A DNA stretch of 64,000 bases from Certhia americana (Eukaryota; Chordata; Aves; Passeriformes; Certhiidae): the NCBI GenBank assembly GCA_018697195.1, contig CM031879.1, forward strand, positions 22,346,420-22,410,419, given 5' to 3'. Position 1 is the first letter of the stretch, and each line of letters opens with the position of its first letter. Below, piece by piece: positions 27,301 to 33,930 of the stretch. The notes beneath the pieces were generated by a model. The model worked only from the letters and a program-made list of their open reading frames with translations, made no database searches and was not told the DNA's origin. A program made the translations under genes and the position numbers.

Positions 27301-30300
27301 ACACTGATTGCTCCCAGTGCTGCTATCTTTATCCACTACTGTATTTATAAAAAAGACCTTGTGGCCTGCTTGAGGAACATTTTTGCAGCACAATGCAAAA
27401 TTTCAGCTGTCAGGCTTGGGAGGACGTGCAAGGCATTTGAGGAAGCTCTTGAAAGACTGAGATGGGCTGGAAGAGCAGAGAGTTCTTGTCCCAATAGAGG
27501 ACTTTGATGATTCTTCTGGTCTGTGAGGAGATTTCATTCAGAGACCACAGAGAGATAAGGAATTGGCTGGATATTCACACTGGGCAAGAGTTGTGGGCAA
27601 CATCTCAATGTCTAGATGAGGACTAGTAACAAGTGACACTCCTCAGGGGCTGGTGTTGGGACTGCTGCTGTTTAACATCTCTGCTGGAGACATGGACACT
27701 GGAATTGAGCACACCCTCAGTATGTGTACCAATGGCACCAAGCTGTGGTGTTTTGGAGGGAAGGGATACCAACGAGACAGAACTTGACAGGCTTGAGTGG
27801 TGGGTGCATGAAATTTGTCAAAGTCAAGTGTGGTATCCGGGGTCAGGGCAATCCCAAGCACAAGTACAGGCTGGACAGAGAATGGATTGAGAGCAGCCCT
27901 GAGGAGCCTGAGGAGATGAACTTGGGGGTGTTGGTTGATGAGAATCATAGAAACACAGAATATCCTGAGTTGGAAGGGACACACAAGGATCATCAATTTC
28001 AACTCCTGGAAGAAGCTCGACATGACCCATGAAATGTGCCCTTTTAGCACAGAAGGCAAATCACATCCTGGGCTGCATCAAAAGAGGAGTGGCCAGCAGG
28101 TCAAAAGGGGATTTTCCCTGTCTGCTCTGCTCTTATGACACTCCACCTGGACTACTGCAACCATCTCCAAGACTCCCAGGATGAGAAGGACATCAGCCTG
28201 GAGAGAGTTCAGAGGAGGGCCACAAAAATAACAAAGAGGGGTGGAGCACCAATCCTATGAAGATGTTGGGGGTGTTCAGCCTGGAGGAGAGAGGACTGGG
28301 AAGACCTTAGAGAGACATAAAAGGGGCCTACCAGAGAGCGGGAGAAAGACTTTTTACAAGGGTATATAGTGATAGTACTAGGGGGAATGGCTTCAAACTG
28401 ATGGAAGGCAGGTTTAGATGAGATGTAAGAAATTCTCTACTGTGAAGGTAGTGAGACACTAGATATAAGTTGCCCAGAAAAGCTATGAATGTCCCATTCC
28501 TAGAAGTATTCAGGATGGGACTTTCAGTGACCTGGTCTAGTGAAAGGTGTCCCTTGAAGAGGGATTAGAACTAAATGGTCTGTAAGGTTCCTTCCAACAC
28601 AAATTATTCTATGACTCTGTAGTTCTCCATCAAAACAACTTTCGGAAGAGAATCCTGCAAATGTGTACATGTGCTGCAATACTGAAGAACTAAACTTCTG
28701 GCATGCAGGAGGATATAAACCAATAAGATATGGATACACCATAAATACTTTAACAGCATCCGAGCCATTTGTATTAAAATAGACACTTTGCTGCTGAGCT
28801 GAGCTGGTAGACCAGGAATCTGTTAGGTGCCTTTGGAAATGGATATTGACTCTTCAGCAAGCAAGATTTAACTACAGTTTTAGGGGACTTAGCCCAGTTT
28901 AAGCTTTATGCATTTGTATGTTAAAATGTATGCTTTTTTCAGATTGTTCCACAGCAGTGTTTAGTACATACATTCAAGCAGAACAGCTTGAAAATTTGAA
29001 CAGAGGGAGTAAATAGAGAAATAATTAAAAAAAAAAAAAAAATCCATTCACTGTGTGTGGCCAAATACAATGAAATACCCACACGGTATCTGTATAGTCA
29101 CACACTGGTGACATATATTATTCCTAGTATAGTTTGGGTTTAGATCATATATAGTTCTCAAAACCAGAAAATAATTGATTGATTAAAGATCGAAGTACAC
29201 AAAATATGACAGCACTTCAGTTTATGGCAAGCACTGCATAGTTTTCTAGAAAATTGCCTGACATGTATTCTAGGCATCTGACCTTTAGACTAAAATCTTA
29301 GGCTATGTTTACATGCTATTATATAGAGATTTTACTTCCCACTTGTTCAAAGTCATTCTGTGAGAAGGAGAATCAGTCATTAAGTCATAGAAAAACTAAC
29401 ATAGTAGAAAATCTTGAACTGATTGATTATAAACTCACAGAGTGTCTAGCACTGTTTAGCCACTGATGTTTTGACAGCCATTAATTCTTTTTTAAAGTGA
29501 TAATTTTTTAAAACATTATTTCCATTTCTAAATATAAGAGCATGTCACTGCAACAGGTATAAAATTCTATGAAAATTGGGAGTTTTTTAAGAATTAAGGT
29601 GTAGTGTAGTATGATAGAATAAATGTTTTTCTTTTTTTCCCCTCCCTAATTCAAGCCCATGACATACTTTATATTTGCCACGAATCCTTACAGAATTCCA
29701 AAAGATAATTTCCTTTGTGATGAAACACAAAAGGTGCCATAACTGATCCCAGCCAGCTAAAAAGTTACCTTTCTAAGCAGAAGAAATTATTTGTGATTAT
29801 GGTTTGACTGTTGTATGTGGGAGAAGTTTTCAGACTATCTCCAGATGTTTAGTGTTTAAGTTTTTTACCTGAAGTACTCAGTTCAATTACATTGTTCTGA
29901 AACAAGCAATAGTTTATTTTCTAAAAACAAACTAATAGGCTTTTGTACTTCCCCATCTTCATGAAAATCATGTGCAGTATTGGTTTTAAACCTTCAGCTT
30001 GCCTATTAATGTTTCTATATATTTCTGTTTCAAATGTTAAAGTCTTAACAGTTCAGCACTATTGCAAGTCACAAATGTCCTGAGCAGTGGCAGAAATTTT
30101 ACTCACTAGTGACCCTGTGCCCAAAGTTGAAGGAAAGCACTCTGGGACACTCTGTGGCCTAAATTCCATCTCCATTTAGATACTTGCACTGAATTGGCAT
30201 GTAGCTTAGTTTAGCTGTTAGAGACATTTTGTGAATACCTTTTTGTCCTCAGAAGCAAGAAGCAAGTGGTGTGAGTACGTTGCATTTAGGTTTTGTAGCA

Positions 30301-33300
30301 GATTGCCTATGGAATGGAGGAATGTTGGATGAATTAGTTTATTCAGAACAGGAAGTTCTGCAGTAGGAACTTGTAATTGTCTCTTGTTTTGGCCCTGCAT
30401 GTTACTCACCCAGATAGCTTAGAGTTAGCAGAAACTTTCCTGCTAGAGATACACTTTTCAGGAGTTTCAGGGTTTGAGAGCTCACTCAGTAAAAACAATT
30501 GCATGATCTTCCTCCTTGCCGTCTTTCTTTCTTCCTGGTGAGTGGCAACAAATTTCTGGCCAGCACCATGACTTATGACTAAAATTCTCTGACATTCCAG
30601 TAAAGTTGAGTCAGTGTCATGTGTCATCTAGAAACTTAAAGCTGAAAATAATCTGTTAAATTTTTCTTTCCTTCTCTCCTCTTTTTGGAGACATGGGTCA
30701 GACTAATTTTGAGAATTGTCTAGTTGTCTTCCTGCTTGTATTTGAGCACCAAGTAAAAATTTTCTTCAAAATAGATAACATCAGATATTTTAGGTTCTGA
30801 GGTATATGTTTCCAGATCCAAGGGCCAAGCCGGTCGGTATTACTGAATTCTTATTTCCTTCAACTCTTTTGGAGACTAAATGACCTAAACCTAGTTATTT
30901 CAGTCCTAGCTCCAAAGTACAGACCAGACTTCTTCCCTCAAAAATGTAAGGTGCAGGTCAGAAATTATGTCTTTCCAAAACAACGCAGGGGAGGGAGGGC
31001 ATGGGACAAACAAGGGGAAAAAAAAAACCCAAACCTAAAGAACCCCCAGCTTGCTAAGATGCTAAATACCTTTACCTACTCACTTTTAAAATTATATTGG
31101 ATATTTTGTATGTTGTGAAACTGCATATCTAACTCACTGGCCAGTGTTGGAAATCCATAGGTAATACTCAGCTTGCAAAAGGTTACAGCATTTGACAAAT
31201 AACAAAATGCCATTTTATTTTTCTAGTGAAGATGAATTGCTCAAGTTTCTTCAGAAGTTGAATAAAGAGTGTAGTAAGCTGATCGTTCCTGTGCAGACCA
31301 TGAATAACCATTTCCTCAAAAATTCTCACAAGGTATTCAACCAAACAGAAGATGGATTTAGAGTGCATTATTCCACCTTGTAAAATAAAACAATAAATAT
31401 CAGCCATCTTGGTTTTTATATAGTTATATAAAGCTGTGCGATGCTCTTTCTCTGAAGGACACCTCTTAAAAATAATTCATTTCAAAGAGTTAGGCCACAC
31501 AGCTAAAGGAGATAGATTTGTCTCTTCATGTTTCCTTCATGATAGGAGAGCTAAGGTGACAAAAGTTTCCAACAAAGGCTGCTAGGGAGTAGTAGTGGCT
31601 TTTTGTGCATAAATCATACAATTAAAATCCAGCATAAATGCAGTTATAAACCTTTTCTGGCACTGTCTTTTGTGATACATTAACTGTAGAACATTAAATT
31701 ATAATGTTACAATTCAGTAATTATGGCAAATAACTAATTATTAACAGATGGTACTGCAGTGGGCACCAACTGAATGTTACATTGAAGTCTGCAAAGATGT
31801 GATTTGCAGTGTTAAGAAGTTGGGAGAAGAAGTTGGCAAAATGAAGGACCTCATGGTGGAGGTGAGTGAGGCTTTTAAATACTGTGTACAAGTTTCTGAT
31901 GCAACCTCAAATGTGACATCTGTCAGGAAAATGTTTTATACCTTGGTCTGCCAAAGGCTTTTTAGCCTTGTCTTGGACATTGCATTGATAGCTCCCCCTT
32001 TCACCTTTCCATGGGCAGAATGAGAAATAATACCTGGAAAATATATAGAATATTCCAGATAATATCTGGAATATATGTAATATTCCACGGCAGTGTGGAG
32101 AATCTCCAAAAGAAAGCACAGTCTACCTTTTACTTTCTACTGCACAAAAGAATTAATTGGAATGTATCCCTGTGCTCTTGGATAACCACTGTGGCATAGA
32201 TGCCATGCTGAATACTTACTCTTACTTTTTAATTAAGGAATCTTTTGTTTGGAATTATTGACTAACAAGGAAGATTCTAAGGTTTTATGGATTGAATGGG
32301 AGGCATCCCAGATAATTCTGCAGAGTGACAAAAGAAGAGGGTGGGAGAGGTCAAGGCTAGATGTTAGCACCACATCAGTCATTCTCAAACCAACACAGTG
32401 ACACTCTCTTGTCAGATGGGGTCATTTTAAGTAATAGGCTGGTAAAATGAACGGCCGCTGGGGTAGGGTAAATGGAGCATCAGTGTCAGAAAGGAATCTG
32501 TTGCTGAACGAAGCCATGTGGAACTCAGACCTTTGAGTATAATGCTACTAATGCAATTTCCTGTAGTTTAAGTAAATTTAATGCAATATAACAGCCTTCT
32601 CCCAGTAAATCACTTAACACCAAATATATTAAGATGTAGAGACTGTGGCAAAGAATTTATTAGTTATTTACTCCCTTTTTTGCATATGCAATCATCAGTT
32701 GTGTATATATTTACCTCCTCTATATGCAGGCCAATTATAAGGGCTGGGAATGTTGCAAGTTTGGTGCCACTTGACTTAATCCGTACATAAGGTTTTATAG
32801 CTGTCAAGACAAAGCACAGTGTCCTTGTGTCCTGTGTGAAACAGCCTTCTAATTACTTAAAAATTGCAAATCCTTCTTTTTAAAATCCTGTTATGGTTTA
32901 TGAATTTCACTTATGAATACTTTAATACAAGACAATTTTTGTGCTACTTAATTTATGATGGAGCATTTTTGAATGTAGAGCACCCAAGCGTTTATTATGA
33001 ATATGTGACTTTAAGTGAAACAGTTAGACATCTTACATGTTTGAAAAACTTCTCTTGAAGTCTCTTCAGTACTGTTTGCTAAGGTTAGTCATGACAAGTC
33101 TTTGCCAGAAGTACGTGTCTGTAGCATATAATTTTTGAAGGTATAGTAAATGAGATGGGCTTCCAAGCATTGCGAACTAAGGTAGGAAATCGGAACCTAA
33201 CCCTAACCTTGCTGTCCTTTATGACAAGGCTCCACTCAGGTTCAACATGTATTTGAGAAGGCACTTTCCACTCTCCTTTTAATTTCAAGGAAGTCGAATC

Positions 33301-33846
33301 TGTTACATATTTAACTTCCTTTTTAAATAAATATTTTGTTTGGTAAGTAAATGGCTGGAGTTTTAGTTAAAACATTTGACAGTTGGAGTTCAGTTATTTT
33401 GTTATTAGATTCTTGTAACATCTAGTAATAGCAGTGTTTTACTCCTGAGTAATTAAGTTTGTAAATGAACAGTTTGTTTTTCTAATATATGTTACAGAAT
33501 GATTGAACATCAGATAAGATGAATGTTTACACACAATTATCTCAAATTAAGCAGGACAGAGACAAAAAGAAGTAATATCAATCCTAGATGCATGCAGATT
33601 CCTAGGACTGGGTACTTTATAATCTACTTAAGAAGCTTTCACACTAACCTTTTTTCTTTTTTACTTTTTACATGGATATAACATCTGTTTCAGTATGAAG
33701 AGAAGAGTAAACCTAACCAAGTGAAACTTCCAGAAAAAGCAGCCACCTTGGAAAAAAGATTAGTAAAAATGGGAGTGGTAACATTGCTTGGATTTGGTTT
33801 TTTCTTATTTGTAATTAAATTAGTAGCAAAGAGAACCCGAATTTAA
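276..33846 (+). CDS. ASZ1: ASZ1 (GASZ): ankyrin repeat, SAM and bZIP-like protein; 13 coding exons, 471 aa
   Basis: Join 276-380, 1935-2031, 6790-6912, 9941-10052, 16624-16735, 16976-17110, 19436-19548, 22306-22381, 22718-22774, 25911-26023, 31227-31332, 31748-31861, 33694-33846. These total 1416 nt with every phase matching, giving 471 aa (human about 475). Order: acidic N-terminus ([12 protein letters not shown], about 17-28), five to six ankyrin repeats (about 45-235; [20 protein letters not shown] and [10 protein letters not shown] openings), a SAM domain (about 272-335), a charged helical region (about 340-445) and a hydrophobic C-terminal anchor (about 449-465) followed by KRTRI. In other vertebrates ASZ1 is germ-cell specific, anchored on the mitochondrial outer membrane, and scaffolds the intermitochondrial cement/nuage needed for piRNA production and transposon silencing. 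The start at 276 has a good context (GCTGCCATGG). No frameshift or premature stop is seen, so the gene looks intact. Identity rests on clear collinear similarity to mammalian ASZ1, recalled rather than searched. Confidence 0.97.
381..1934 (+). other. ASZ1: ASZ1 intron 1 (1554 bases)
   Basis: After the CpG-rich first 60 bases this is AT-rich unique sequence. I see no repeat family or gene in it. It ends in the tandem acceptor ctagcag. Confidence 0.85.
1935..2031 (+). CDS. ASZ1: ASZ1 exon 2 (residues 36-68)
   Basis: It reads [16 protein letters not shown], then [17 protein letters not shown], the start of the ankyrin domain (human AMTIGDVSLVQELLDSG). The acceptor is a NAGNAG: use of the downstream AG would start the exon at 1938 and drop one glutamine. 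The donor is gtgagg at 2032. It leaves one base for the next codon. Confidence 0.93.
2032..6789 (+). other. ASZ1: ASZ1 intron 2 (4758 bases)
   Basis: AT-rich unique sequence with a 21-base T run at 2486-2506. An open frame at 4785-5351 shows no recognisable domain and I do not call it a gene. No transposon family is recognised here. Confidence 0.8.
6790..6912 (+). CDS. ASZ1: ASZ1 exon 3 (residues 68-108)
   Basis: It encodes [19 protein letters not shown] and then [20 protein letters not shown], a canonical ankyrin repeat, nearly identical in pattern to mammalian [20 protein letters not shown]. Acceptor tgacag; donor gtaaga. Both junction phases fit the flanking exons. Confidence 0.97.
6913..9940 (+). 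other. ASZ1: ASZ1 intron 3 (3028 bases)
   Basis: AT-rich. It contains the palindrome/TA microsatellite at 7241-7345. No other feature can be supported. Confidence 0.8.
7241..7345. repeat. TA microsatellite with perfect hairpin
   Basis: ATAGTTCTATGAAC (7241-7254) and its exact reverse complement (7260-7273) flank a 5-base spacer. They are followed by (TA)n tracts and further copies of ATAGTTC/GAACTAT up to about 7345. This could extrude as a cruciform and is likely to vary in length. Confidence 0.9.
9941..10052 (+). CDS. ASZ1: ASZ1 exon 4 (residues 109-146)
   Basis: Translates as [20 protein letters not shown] and [17 protein letters not shown], the third ankyrin unit (human ends [15 protein letters not shown]). 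Acceptor aaacag; donor gtattg, a non-consensus +4 to +6. It leaves two bases of an arginine codon. Confidence 0.96.
12464..12517. repeat. 27-base direct tandem duplication
   Basis: Two head-to-tail copies (12464-12490, 12491-12517) differ at one base (GGTTATTAG versus GGATATTAG). A third copy begins (gaaag) and then diverges into the neighbouring CR1 fragment. Confidence 0.9.
12535..12725 (+). mobile_element. CR1 LINE 3'-end fragment, + strand
   Basis: It shows the typical avian CR1 tail: an ACAGGCTCCCCAGG-like start, then ACAGAGCTCAAGAAGCATTTGG, ATGCTCTCA and the hallmark CCTTGTGGGTCCCTTCCAAC near the end, closing with a degenerate ATTCT-GTGA tail. It is 5'-truncated and non-coding. Confidence 0.8.
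13849..13884. repeat. 12-base tandem repeat
   Basis: GTTTCTGTGTAT occurs twice in tandem (13849-13872), followed by a degenerate third unit GTCTCTGTATAG. It is a simple low-complexity stretch followed by TAGA-rich sequence. Confidence 0.7.
14945..15640 (-). mobile_element. Possible degraded LTR-type element
   Basis: The composition changes from AT-rich to about balanced GC. The left edge has a GTCTTGGTTTGAGAC segment and a TTTATTAACA stretch (a reverse-strand AATAAA), which resembles avian endogenous-retrovirus LTRs as I remember them. Overlapping short open frames at 15177-15618 on both strands have no recognisable domain. The boundaries, orientation and even the class are uncertain. Confidence 0.3.
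15903..16135 (-). mobile_element. CR1 LINE 3'-end fragment, - strand
   Basis: It reads GGAATCATAGTATTAACAAG, then GGAAGAGACTTC, CACCTCCCTGGGCAACTCTTCC, CACTCGTTCAGTGAGG and AATTTTTATCTAATG, matching the reverse complement of the CR1 tail. It is 5'-truncated. Confidence 0.82.
16624..16735 (+). CDS. ASZ1: ASZ1 exon 5 (residues 146-183)
   Basis: Encodes [20 protein letters not shown] and [17 protein letters not shown], an ankyrin repeat matching human [20 protein letters not shown]. Acceptor tttcag follows a strong polypyrimidine tract; donor gtaagt is consensus. Ends in phase 0. Confidence 0.97.
16736..16975 (+). other. ASZ1: ASZ1 intron 5 (240 bases)
   Basis: Short AT-rich intron, with nothing else recognisable. 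Confidence 0.9.
16976..17110 (+). CDS. ASZ1: ASZ1 exon 6 (residues 184-228)
   Basis: Encodes [20 protein letters not shown] then [20 protein letters not shown], a strongly conserved ankyrin repeat (human ALTWAARQGHKNIVLKLLEL). Acceptor ttgcag; donor gtattt, which is weak. 135 bases, phase 0 at both ends. Confidence 0.97.
17111..19435 (+). other. ASZ1: ASZ1 intron 6 (2325 bases)
   Basis: AT-rich. It contains an ERVL-type LTR fragment at about 18470-18755. Nothing else is recognised. Confidence 0.8.
18470..18755 (+). mobile_element. Degraded ERVL-like solo LTR fragment
   Basis: Segments read, in order: GAGCAAGAGGTTGGGAGGGG, CTCACTCCAGCTGACAGAAG, GGGTATTCCATGACCTATAA, CATCATGCTCAGCAATAAAA, TTGCATCACTTAGCTTTTGG, TTATCTCAGTCCAC and the closing CCATCCTGCTGG. 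This matches the order of motifs in a common avian ERVL LTR (recalled, not searched), including the TATA-like AATAAAA before the transcription start region. No internal retroviral genes are nearby. Confidence 0.6.
19436..19548 (+). CDS. ASZ1: ASZ1 exon 7 (residues 229-266)
   Basis: Encodes [20 protein letters not shown] and [17 protein letters not shown], linking the ankyrin domain to the SAM domain (human [20 protein letters not shown]). This linker is the least conserved part of the protein. Acceptor ttccag; donor gtaaat. Confidence 0.92.
19549..22305 (+). other. ASZ1: ASZ1 intron 7 (2757 bases)
   Basis: Nearly half of it is a CR1 LINE copy on the opposite strand (about 20355-21605). The remainder is AT-rich unique sequence. 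Confidence 0.85.
20355..21605 (-). mobile_element. CR1 LINE, 5'-truncated, C-terminal reverse transcriptase to 3' end
   Basis: Read on the - strand, the right end encodes CR1 reverse-transcriptase sequence ([20 protein letters not shown], about 21280-21345). The catalytic FADD box has decayed to FTHD at 21196-21207. The C-terminal part follows ([40 protein letters not shown]) within 20600-21025, then the 3' tail (CACCTCCCTGGGCAGACTG, AAATTTCTCCTGATGTCC on the + strand). Frame changes between these segments show that it is dead. It begins abruptly near 21605, the usual CR1 5' truncation. Confidence 0.95.
22306..22381 (+). CDS. ASZ1: ASZ1 exon 8 (residues 266-291)
   Basis: Encodes [25 protein letters not shown], the first half of the SAM domain (human [19 protein letters not shown]). 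Acceptor ttacag; donor gtaatt. 76 bases, too short to stand out as an open frame. Confidence 0.97.
22382..22717 (+). other. ASZ1: ASZ1 intron 8 (336 bases)
   Basis: Short AT-rich intron without recognisable features. Confidence 0.9.
22718..22774 (+). CDS. ASZ1: ASZ1 exon 9 (residues 292-310)
   Basis: 57-base microexon-like SAM segment, [19 protein letters not shown] (human ERDITLRHLLTMREDEFTK). Acceptor tgcag, donor gtcagt, phase 0 at both ends, so skipping it would keep the frame but break the SAM fold. Confidence 0.97.
22775..25910 (+). other. ASZ1: ASZ1 intron 9 (3136 bases)
   Basis: AT-rich unique sequence. I recognise no repeats or genes. Confidence 0.8.
25911..26023 (+). CDS. ASZ1: ASZ1 exon 10 (residues 311-348)
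   Basis: Encodes [20 protein letters not shown] and [17 protein letters not shown], the end of the SAM domain and the start of the helical region (human NGITSKDQQKILAALKELQV). Acceptor tttag; donor gtatta. Confidence 0.97.
27545..28622 (+). mobile_element. CR1 LINE, 5'-truncated, + strand
   Basis: It shows CR1 landmarks in order: AAGGAATTGGCTGGATATTC, CCTCAGGGGCTGGTGTTGGG, CTGTTTAACATCTCTGCTGG, GGAATTGAGCACACCCTCAG, GGCAATCCCAAGCACAAGTA CAGGCTGG, AGAGTTCAGAGGAGGGCCAC, GTTCAGCCTGGAGGAGAGAG and the tail GTTCCTTCCAACACAAATTA. The catalytic FADD box is replaced (CTNG at about 27724-27735) and stops interrupt the frame, so it is inactive. A 66-base piece interrupts it at about 27944-28009. Confidence 0.93.
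27944..28009 (-). mobile_element. Short CR1 3'-end insertion nested in the CR1 above
   Basis: The host CR1 reads up to GTTGGTTGATGAG and resumes with GAAGCTCGACATGACCC. Between them lies AATCATAGAAACACAGAATA TCCTGAGTTGGAAGGGACAC and on to TTTCAACTCCTG, which is the reverse complement of a CR1 3' tail. The junctions share a short GAGAA/AGAAG-like sequence that could be a target duplication. Confidence 0.75.
31227..31332 (+). CDS. ASZ1: ASZ1 exon 11 (residues 348-383)
   Basis: Encodes [20 protein letters not shown] and [15 protein letters not shown] (human [20 protein letters not shown]). Helical, leucine-rich. Acceptor tctag; donor gtattc. Confidence 0.97.
31333..31747 (+). other. ASZ1: ASZ1 intron 11 (415 bases)
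   Basis: Short AT-rich intron with nothing recognisable. Confidence 0.9.
31748..31861 (+). CDS. ASZ1: ASZ1 exon 12 (residues 384-421)
   Basis: Encodes [20 protein letters not shown] and [18 protein letters not shown] (human [20 protein letters not shown]), with heptad-like spacing of hydrophobics in the second half. Acceptor aacag; donor gtgagt. The ATG here is internal, not a start. Confidence 0.96.
31862..33693 (+). other. ASZ1: ASZ1 intron 12 (1832 bases)
   Basis: AT-rich. It contains a near-perfect 25-base palindrome at 32050-32074. Only about two telomere-like CCTAAC units are present near 33195, too few to mean anything. Confidence 0.85.
32050..32074. repeat. 25-base palindrome
   Basis: ATATTCCAGATA (32050-32061) and its exact reverse complement (32063-32074) are separated by one base. 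Further ATATTCC copies lie nearby at about 32079-32086. Confidence 0.9.
33694..33846 (+). CDS. ASZ1: ASZ1 exon 13, terminal coding exon (residues 422-471)
   Basis: Encodes [29 protein letters not shown] and then the hydrophobic anchor [15 protein letters not shown] followed by AKRTRI and TAA (human [20 protein letters not shown]). The tail anchor is what places mammalian ASZ1 on mitochondria. Acceptor tttcag. Confidence 0.97.
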   Translation, partial: YEEKSKPNQVKLPEKAATLEKRLVKMGVVTLLGFGFFLFVIKLVAKRTRI

Positions 33847-33930
33847 GTTTAGTGCTGTTTCTCATCGTATCTGTAGTATTTGTACCTGGTATATACTTTG
33901 ATCTAAAATAAAGTTACTAAAAATTAAAAC
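33847..33930 (+). other. ASZ1: ASZ1 3'UTR
   Basis: Very short 3'UTR ending after the AATAAA at 33907-33912. The exact cleavage site is inferred, about 15-25 bases past the signal. Confidence 0.7.
33907..33912 (+). terminator. ASZ1: ASZ1 polyadenylation signal AATAAA
   Basis: A canonical hexamer 61 bases after the ASZ1 stop codon. A T/G-rich downstream element follows (TTTTATTTTG region, about 33950-33965). Confidence 0.8.

Larger units (their letters stand above)
26024..31226 (+). other. ASZ1: ASZ1 intron 10 (5203 bases)
   Basis: It contains a + strand CR1 copy (about 27545-28622) carrying a nested short inverted CR1 piece. There is a poly-A run at 29027-29042. The remainder is AT-rich unique sequence. 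Confidence 0.85.

Noticed and set aside
27643..28059. 138-codon - strand open frame
   Set aside because: It is the antisense of a + strand CR1 copy, so not an independent gene.
33193..33210. Telomere-like CCTAACCCTAACC
   Set aside because: Only about two units are present, which is expected by chance and not an interstitial telomeric array.
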